Shown: piece after piece, positions 59,496-64,000 of the stretch
Layout of the letters: each line of letters opens with the position of its first letter
Numbering within the stretch: the first letter of the stretch is position 1
DNA from: FACHB-T130 sp042747725
GTDB taxonomy: Bacteria > Cyanobacteriota > Cyanobacteriia > Cyanobacteriales > FACHB-T130
Assembly (NCBI RefSeq): GCF_042747725.1
Contig: NZ_JBHZGO010000034.1
Location: forward strand, 124,001-188,000
Direction: 5' to 3'
Length of the DNA: 64,000 nt
Notes under the pieces: model-generated
Databases searched by the model: none
Told to the model about the DNA's origin: nothing
The model's input: only the letters and a program-made list of their open reading frames with translations
Position numbers and translations under genes: made by a program

Positions 59496-62400
59496 ATGGA
59501 CGCCAATCACCAGTCAATCAGGCATGACTGTTTACCAGGTGAAGATGCTTCTGGACAGTTGCAACAAACTAGCTTGGGTGCAGATGTAGAACCTCGCCAA
59601 CTTGAGGAAGAACTGCGTAGAACGAGAGCTGAACTAGAGGCATACCAAACACTCTACGACAATACTCCCTGTATCCATTTTACCTTAGATTCGGCAGGAG
59701 TCGTTCTTGGGGTCAATCAGTTTGGGGCTACCCGTCTCGGTTATAGCGTTCGGGAGTTGATTGGAAAAACAATTTTCAGCACTTTTGCTCCTGACGACCA
59801 AGAAAGATTAACAGCAGAGTTCGCCAAGTTTTTGCAACAAGCAACTCAAGAAACATTTGATTTTAGTTCAGCAATCGAATCGAACGCTTTCGTTACCAGT
59901 TGGGAATTGCGAGTCGGCTGTAAGGACGGCAGCATTTTATGGGTAAATGTCACCGCTAGCATTGTACAAAGAGCCAATACGAATATAGTTGTCCTCTTGG
60001 TTTGCGATGATATAAGTGAGCGCAAACGGGCACAGGAACGCCTACATTTACTGGAGCAGGTTCTCCGTGATTGCTGCAATAGCATTTTCATCACCGACTG
60101 CAATCAACCAGATAATCCAATTATTTATGTCAATCCAAGTTTTGAGCGTTTAACAGGCTACTGTGCTGAGGAAGTCGTAGGGCGCAACTGCCGCTTCTTG
60201 CAGGGCGCTGACACTGCTCAGCCAGCACTTGATGAGCTACGAGTGGCGATTAGCGAGGCAAGAGAATGCCATGTCACCTTACGCAACTATCGCAAAGATG
60301 GCACCCTTTTGTGGAATGAACTCTATCTTTCTCCGATAGGAAGTCCACAGGGGAATCTCATCGGTTTTGTGGGGATTCAGACCGACATTACCGAGCGCAA
60401 ACAGGCGGAAGAGGCACTAAGCAAAAGCGAAGCAAAAAATCGCGCTTTTTTCAGTGCCATCCCGGATTTGATCGTGCGAATTAGCAAAGATGGCACTTAT
60501 TTGGACTTCAAAGCGGCAAGAGACTTTGATACGTTCTTACCTGCTGAGGAATTCTTAGGTAAAAACCTAGACGAGGTTTTGCCCATAGAAGTAGCTAACA
60601 GAGCCAAATACCATGTGGAGCAAGCACTCTCTACGGGCGAAATCCAAATCTTCGAGTATCAGCTTCTCAAAAATGGCAATCTGTACGATTATGAGGCGCG
60701 GCTCGTTGTCAGCGGGGAAGATGAAGTTTTAACTATTGTGCGCGACATTAGCGATCACATTGCTGCTGAAGAGTCGCTAAGGCAGCAAACCGAGCGGGAG
60801 CAACTGCTGAGGGCGATGCTAGAACGCATCCGTCAGTCTTTAAATTTAGAAGAGATTCTCAACACTACGGTGTCTGAAGTCCGGCAATTTCTCGCCTCGG
60901 ATCGAGTGATTATTTTCCGCTTTCAGCCGGACTGGAGTGGGTTTGTGGCTGTGGAGTCCGTCGCTGAGGGTTGGCCTTCTATCCTGAAAATGAACATACA
61001 CGACCCTTGCTTTGAGGAAAGCTATGTCCAGCTCTACAAACAAGGTCGCACTAAAGCCACAGAGGATATTTATACAGCCGGTTTGAGGCAGTGTCACATC
61101 GATTTACTGGCTCAGCTTCAAGTCAGAGCCAACTTAATAGTCCCGATTCTACAAGGGGAGAAATTGTGGGGACTGCTGATTGTCCATCACTGTCAGGCAC
61201 CCCGGCAGTGGCAGCAGTCGGAAATTGATTTGCTTTGTTCCTTGGCAACTCAGGTAGCGATCGCCATTCAGCAAGCCGAACTCTACAACCAAATGCAACA
61301 GCAAGCTCAGCGAGAGCAAGCGCTGAATCGGTTTACTTGTGCAATTCGCAGCTCTCTAGAATTAGAGGTGATTTTTGACACAGCAGTAGCGGAAATTGGT
61401 CAGCTTTTGCATATCGACCATGTTTCTATCCTGCAATATCTTCCGCAGCGACAGGTTTGGCTGAATGTGGCGGAGTACCATCAAGGTTCCAGTTTGTCGA
61501 GCGGGCTGGGTATGGAAATTCCAGATTTAGACAATTTGTTGGGAAGGCAACTCAAGCAGTTAGAGGTGGTTCGCATTCACGATACTCAGACTATCGAGGA
61601 TGAGGTGAATAAGCCTCTAGCAGAGGCTCATCCGGGTGCTTGGTTGTTGGTACCGCTACACTTTCAAGAAAACCTCTGGGGAAGCTTAACACTATCGATG
61701 GAAGGTCATCCTCACTACTGGCAAGACTCAGAGGTGGAATTGGTTTGTGCCTTCGCAGCTCAACTAGCGATCGCCATTGGGCAATCCGCACTCTTTAAAC
61801 AGGTGCAGCAGCTGAATGCCAACTTGGAACGCCAAGTGCAACAACGTACTACCCAACTGCAAAAAGCGCTTGGCTTTGAAGCCGTGCTAAAACGCATCAC
61901 CGACAAAGTCCGCGATAGCCTCGACGAAAGGCAGATTTTACAGGTAGCAGTTCGGGAGTTAGCGCTTTCATTTAATATGGGTAGCTGTCATGCTTCGCTC
62001 TACAACCTGGAGCAAGAAACTGCCACAATTTGCTACGAGTACGCCACCTCAATGCCTTCCTCTCAGGGTCGGGTGTTGGAAATGGCTGCCTTCCCGGAAA
62101 TTTACGATCCCCTGCGGCAAGGTAAATGTTTCCAATCTTGTTCAATTAGTCCCGACTTTGTCCTGACTAAGGTGGCGATGTTGGCTTGTCCGATATTGGA
62201 CGATCAAGGAGTGCTGGGGGATCTGTGGTTATTCCATCGCCCAGACTATACCTTCAAAAAACTAGAGATCCGGCTGGTGCAGCAAGTGGCGAATCAATGC
62301 GCGATCGCAATTCGTCAAGCCCGATTTTATCAAGCATCCCTGGCACAAGTGCAGGAACTGGAAAAACTCAATCGACTCAAAGATGAATTTCTCAGCACCG

Positions 62401-63101
62401 TTTCTCACGAATTACGTTCGCCCGTATCCAACATGAAAATGGCAACTCAGATGTTAGAAATCACCCTAAAGCGGGAGGGTGTATTTGACGCCATTACAGC
62501 CAAATCGAATGCAGAGGCGAGCAAAGTAAGTCTCTACTTGCAGATATTGCAGAAGGAGTGCAAACGCGAAACCGACTTAATCAACGATCTGCTTGATTTA
62601 CAACGCCTAGAGGCAGGAACGCGACCCTTGGATTTAGACGTAATCGAACTTTATACCTGGTTGCCCCAAATTGTAAAACCTTTTCAAGAGCGTGCCCAAA
62701 ACCGCCAACAAATCTTGCAGGTTGACATCCCCTCCCAATTACCTCAATTAGTCTCCGATTCATCTAGTTTGGAACGCATCCTCGCAGAGTTGCTCAACAA
62801 TGCTTGTAAATACACTCCCCCAGGAGAAAAGATTATCCTGGCCGCTGAAGCTAAATCGGAAACGATCCAATTGAGTGTCAAAAATTCTGGTGCTGAAATT
62901 CCACAGAGCGAGTTAACCCGCATTTTTGATAAATTTTACCGCGTTCCCAATGCTGACCCCTGGAAGCAGGGTGGAACTGGCTTGGGACTGGCACTGGTGA
63001 AGAAACTGACAGAGCATTTGGGAGGCGAAATCTGGGTTGAGAGTGGGTCGGGTCAAACCGGCTTTATCATAGAGTTACCGATTAATTTTGCTTATACTTG
63101 A
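59496..63101 (+). CDS. Multi-sensor histidine kinase HK2 with LOV and DXCF-type cyanobacteriochrome GAF domains
   Basis: 1201 residues, cytosolic. Order: coiled coil; PAS1 (about 50-170); LOV-type PAS (about 180-310) with GRNCRFLQG (Cys232), NYRKDGTLLWNEL and FVGIQTDIT; PAS3 (about 315-430); GAF1 (about 445-610); GAF2 (about 615-770); coiled coil; GAF3 (about 800-950); HisKA with SHELRSPVSNMK (His near 970); HATPase with LLNNACKYTPP (near 1100) and GGTGLGLALV. GAF1 has the bilin-attachment Cys533-His534 in QCHIDLLAQLQVRANLIVPI and also a D-P-C-F motif with Cys505, 28 residues earlier, the arrangement of dual-cysteine DXCF cyanobacteriochromes. It is therefore a probable two-chromophore light sensor. 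The C-terminal half from about 61790 closely matches HK1. No response regulator is adjacent. Confidence 0.9.
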   Translation: MDANHQSIRHDCLPGEDASGQLQQTSLGADVEPRQLEEELRRTRAELEAYQTLYDNTPCIHFTLDSAGVVLGVNQFGATRLGYSVRELIGKTIFSTFAPDDQERLTAEFAKFLQQATQETFDFSSAIESNAFVTSWELRVGCKDGSILWVNVTASIVQRANTNIVVLLVCDDISERKRAQERLHLLEQVLRDCCNSIFITDCNQPDNPIIYVNPSFERLTGYCAEEVVGRNCRFLQGADTAQPALDELRVAISEARECHVTLRNYRKDGTLLWNELYLSPIGSPQGNLIGFVGIQTDITERKQAEEALSKSEAKNRAFFSAIPDLIVRISKDGTYLDFKAARDFDTFLPAEEFLGKNLDEVLPIEVANRAKYHVEQALSTGEIQIFEYQLLKNGNLYDYEARLVVSGEDEVLTIVRDISDHIAAEESLRQQTEREQLLRAMLERIRQSLNLEEILNTTVSEVRQFLASDRVIIFRFQPDWSGFVAVESVAEGWPSILKMNIHDPCFEESYVQLYKQGRTKATEDIYTAGLRQCHIDLLAQLQVRANLIVPILQGEKLWGLLIVHHCQAPRQWQQSEIDLLCSLATQVAIAIQQAELYNQMQQQAQREQALNRFTCAIRSSLELEVIFDTAVAEIGQLLHIDHVSILQYLPQRQVWLNVAEYHQGSSLSSGLGMEIPDLDNLLGRQLKQLEVVRIHDTQTIEDEVNKPLAEAHPGAWLLVPLHFQENLWGSLTLSMEGHPHYWQDSEVELVCAFAAQLAIAIGQSALFKQVQQLNANLERQVQQRTTQLQKALGFEAVLKRITDKVRDSLDERQILQVAVRELALSFNMGSCHASLYNLEQETATICYEYATSMPSSQGRVLEMAAFPEIYDPLRQGKCFQSCSISPDFVLTKVAMLACPILDDQGVLGDLWLFHRPDYTFKKLEIRLVQQVANQCAIAIRQARFYQASLAQVQELEKLNRLKDEFLSTVSHELRSPVSNMKMATQMLEITLKREGVFDAITAKSNAEASKVSLYLQILQKECKRETDLINDLLDLQRLEAGTRPLDLDVIELYTWLPQIVKPFQERAQNRQQILQVDIPSQLPQLVSDSSSLERILAELLNNACKYTPPGEKIILAAEAKSETIQLSVKNSGAEIPQSELTRIFDKFYRVPNADPWKQGGTGLGLALVKKLTEHLGGEIWVESGSGQTGFIIELPINFAYT

Positions 63102-63545
63102 CTTTCCCCGATGCCAAGGGAAACACGAAGGCATTCCATCCGTGCCGTGTGGCAAATATAACGATTCTCGTTGGGATGCACTACGGTTTAACCCCACCCC
63201 GTGAGCGGAAAGGGGTTCAATATTCCCCCCTCTCCGTGAAGGTCGAGGGGCTGGGGGTGAGGTTCCAAGTGTATTGCAGGCGAGAGTGAGAACCGCTATA
63301 AAGCACTGATGTCAATTCGTAGCTTCTTAAATCTCCACAATTTTTTTAGCTGGACAACTGACATGATGTGGTTTTGAATGTAAGAGCATATAAGAGGTAG
63401 TAACAAACGCCTCCCTATCCCATCTACTTCAGTTGCTAATTCAGTTGCTAAATTAACCCGATTTGAGTAGGGTGTTAAGTTATGAGTTTCGGAGTGCATC
63501 AGTTGCGACTATTTGTGGTTCAGTTACCGTTGAAAAGCAAGAGTG
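63102..63545. repeat. Spacer with the CTCTCC/GGGGTGAGG palindromic repeat
   Basis: At about 63190-63275 CCCCACCCCGTGAGCGGAAA, CCCCCCTCTCCGTGAAGGTC and GGGGCTGGGGGTGAGGTTCC form the palindromic family also found at 43968-44035 and inside cca. The remainder (63300-63545) is AT-richer, shows no supported gene and should hold the promoter for the last gene. Confidence 0.65.
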
Positions 63546-64000
63546 ATGAGTGAAAAGAGTACAGCATTTCTGGCCGGGGCTGCCTTCGCCGGAATTGCAG
63601 CTTTCGTCTTGCTTAGAACTGGAGGGAATCCCGGTCAAGCCAACCTGCCGACTTACCTGCCCTCGCCACCCCAGTCAGGACAGCCCTATGGCACTATGCA
63701 GCAGCTGCCGCCTCCACCTCCAACGGCGACTGCTGTCTCGCCGGATACGACTACGACTCCTTATTGCGTACAGCAGCAGAGCGAAACTCAAAGGCTGAAG
63801 GAGCGCCTGGAACAGCAACAAAGTGAAACCGAGCAGGTGAAAGCCCAACTGCGGAATCAGCAGATGGTGATAGAGGCTCTGACCACGCAGGCAAAAGCAA
63901 ATGTCTATCCTCCGCCGGTTAATCCAACGCCAGCGTTGGCTCCAGTTCAACAGCAACAGCCCCTAAATCCAGTGCTGACAGGCATACTCTGGGCTGTGGG
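63546..64000 (+). CDS. Membrane-anchored Pro/Gln-rich coiled-coil protein, truncated by window end
   Basis: The ATG at 63546 opens a frame that stays open to the right edge (151 codons). It starts MSEKSTAFLAGAAFAGIAAF, a short anchor helix, then has a Pro-rich stretch (about 38-75), a Glu/Gln coiled coil (SETQRLKERLEQQQSETEQV, about 85-118), a second Pro-rich linker and, at the edge, the start of another hydrophobic segment (LTGILWAVG). AAGAG precedes the start. Likely a cell-envelope protein; no family recognised. Confidence 0.7.
   Translation, partial: MSEKSTAFLAGAAFAGIAAFVLLRTGGNPGQANLPTYLPSPPQSGQPYGTMQQLPPPPPTATAVSPDTTTTPYCVQQQSETQRLKERLEQQQSETEQVKAQLRNQQMVIEALTTQAKANVYPPPVNPTPALAPVQQQQPLNPVLTGILWAV

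Noticed and set aside
63550..63956. Overlapping ORFs on both strands at the right edge (63550-63798 plus, 63675-63956 minus)
   Set aside because: The frame starting at 63546 stays open to the edge and has a credible anchor, coiled coil and Pro-rich linkers; the others are shadows of it.

Overview
The window is cyanobacterial chromosomal DNA. Direct signs are an orange carotenoid protein, magnesium chelatase subunit I, a Ycf34 protein, an NblA-like phycobilisome-degradation sequence, several DUF families typical of cyanobacteria (DUF1802, DUF3143, DUF3288), and the very frequent GCGATCGC (HIP1) octamer. The long intergenic spacers, many small palindromic repeats and large PAS/GAF signalling proteins suggest a filamentous or otherwise large-genome cyanobacterium. 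The genus cannot be read from the sequence.

Layout. 1-3.4 kb: the end of a CHAT (caspase-like) gene broken by an in-frame stop, a small membrane protein, a ChaN/Tiki-like exported protein followed by a PrsW-type intramembrane protease, then a minus-strand cluster with a damaged nblA and two small unknown ORFs. 4.3-7.9 kb: a 1.2-kresidue PAS/GAF histidine kinase (HK1). 8-19 kb: DUF1802, an aldo/keto reductase, an ABC-2 exporter pair, tRNA-Val(CAC), a large membrane protein, and an Rpn-type nuclease coupled by an ATGA overlap to recG. 19-25 kb: rpsB-tsf, a family 2 glycosyltransferase, argG and a DedA protein. 25.5-32.8 kb: a REC-PAS-LOV-PAS-PAS-GGDEF-EAL protein, a 138-bp tandem repeat, and a membrane sensor kinase with an Rcp1-like response regulator. 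33-41.7 kb: ycf34, cca, ocp, an FAD oxidoreductase, a YaaW-family protein, a Wzy/O-antigen-ligase-like protein, a J-domain protein and DUF3143. 42-50.7 kb: cdaA-uppS, lysA, a RimI-like acetyltransferase, clpC, a MOSC protein and DUF3288. 51-57.4 kb: an MCE/MlaD protein with its ATPase, chlI and a CHASE2-Ser/Thr kinase. 58.5-64 kb: a GFA-fold protein, a second giant kinase (HK2) and a truncated anchored coiled-coil protein.

How the genes fit together. Most are housekeeping genes in short operons. The accessory theme is signal input, especially light. HK2 carries a LOV domain with the flavin-adduct cysteine and also a GAF domain with both cysteines of a DXCF-type cyanobacteriochrome (Cys505 and Cys533, 28 residues apart). 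HK1 shares HK2's GAF-kinase C-terminal half, but its corresponding GAF lacks both cysteines. A second LOV domain sits in the c-di-GMP turnover protein, and OCP supplies blue-light photoprotection. Second-messenger enzymes for c-di-GMP and c-di-AMP are both present.

The other strong theme is repeat traffic. At least eight small repeat families are visible: a 160-bp element with 19-bp terminal inverted repeats and a perfect 9-bp target duplication, a ~92-bp element in five copies, and repeat-derived in-frame insertions inside cca, the HK1 GAF and probably rimI. Repeats also supply the ends of the Wzy-like gene. No CRISPR array, rRNA, complete insertion sequence or prophage was seen.
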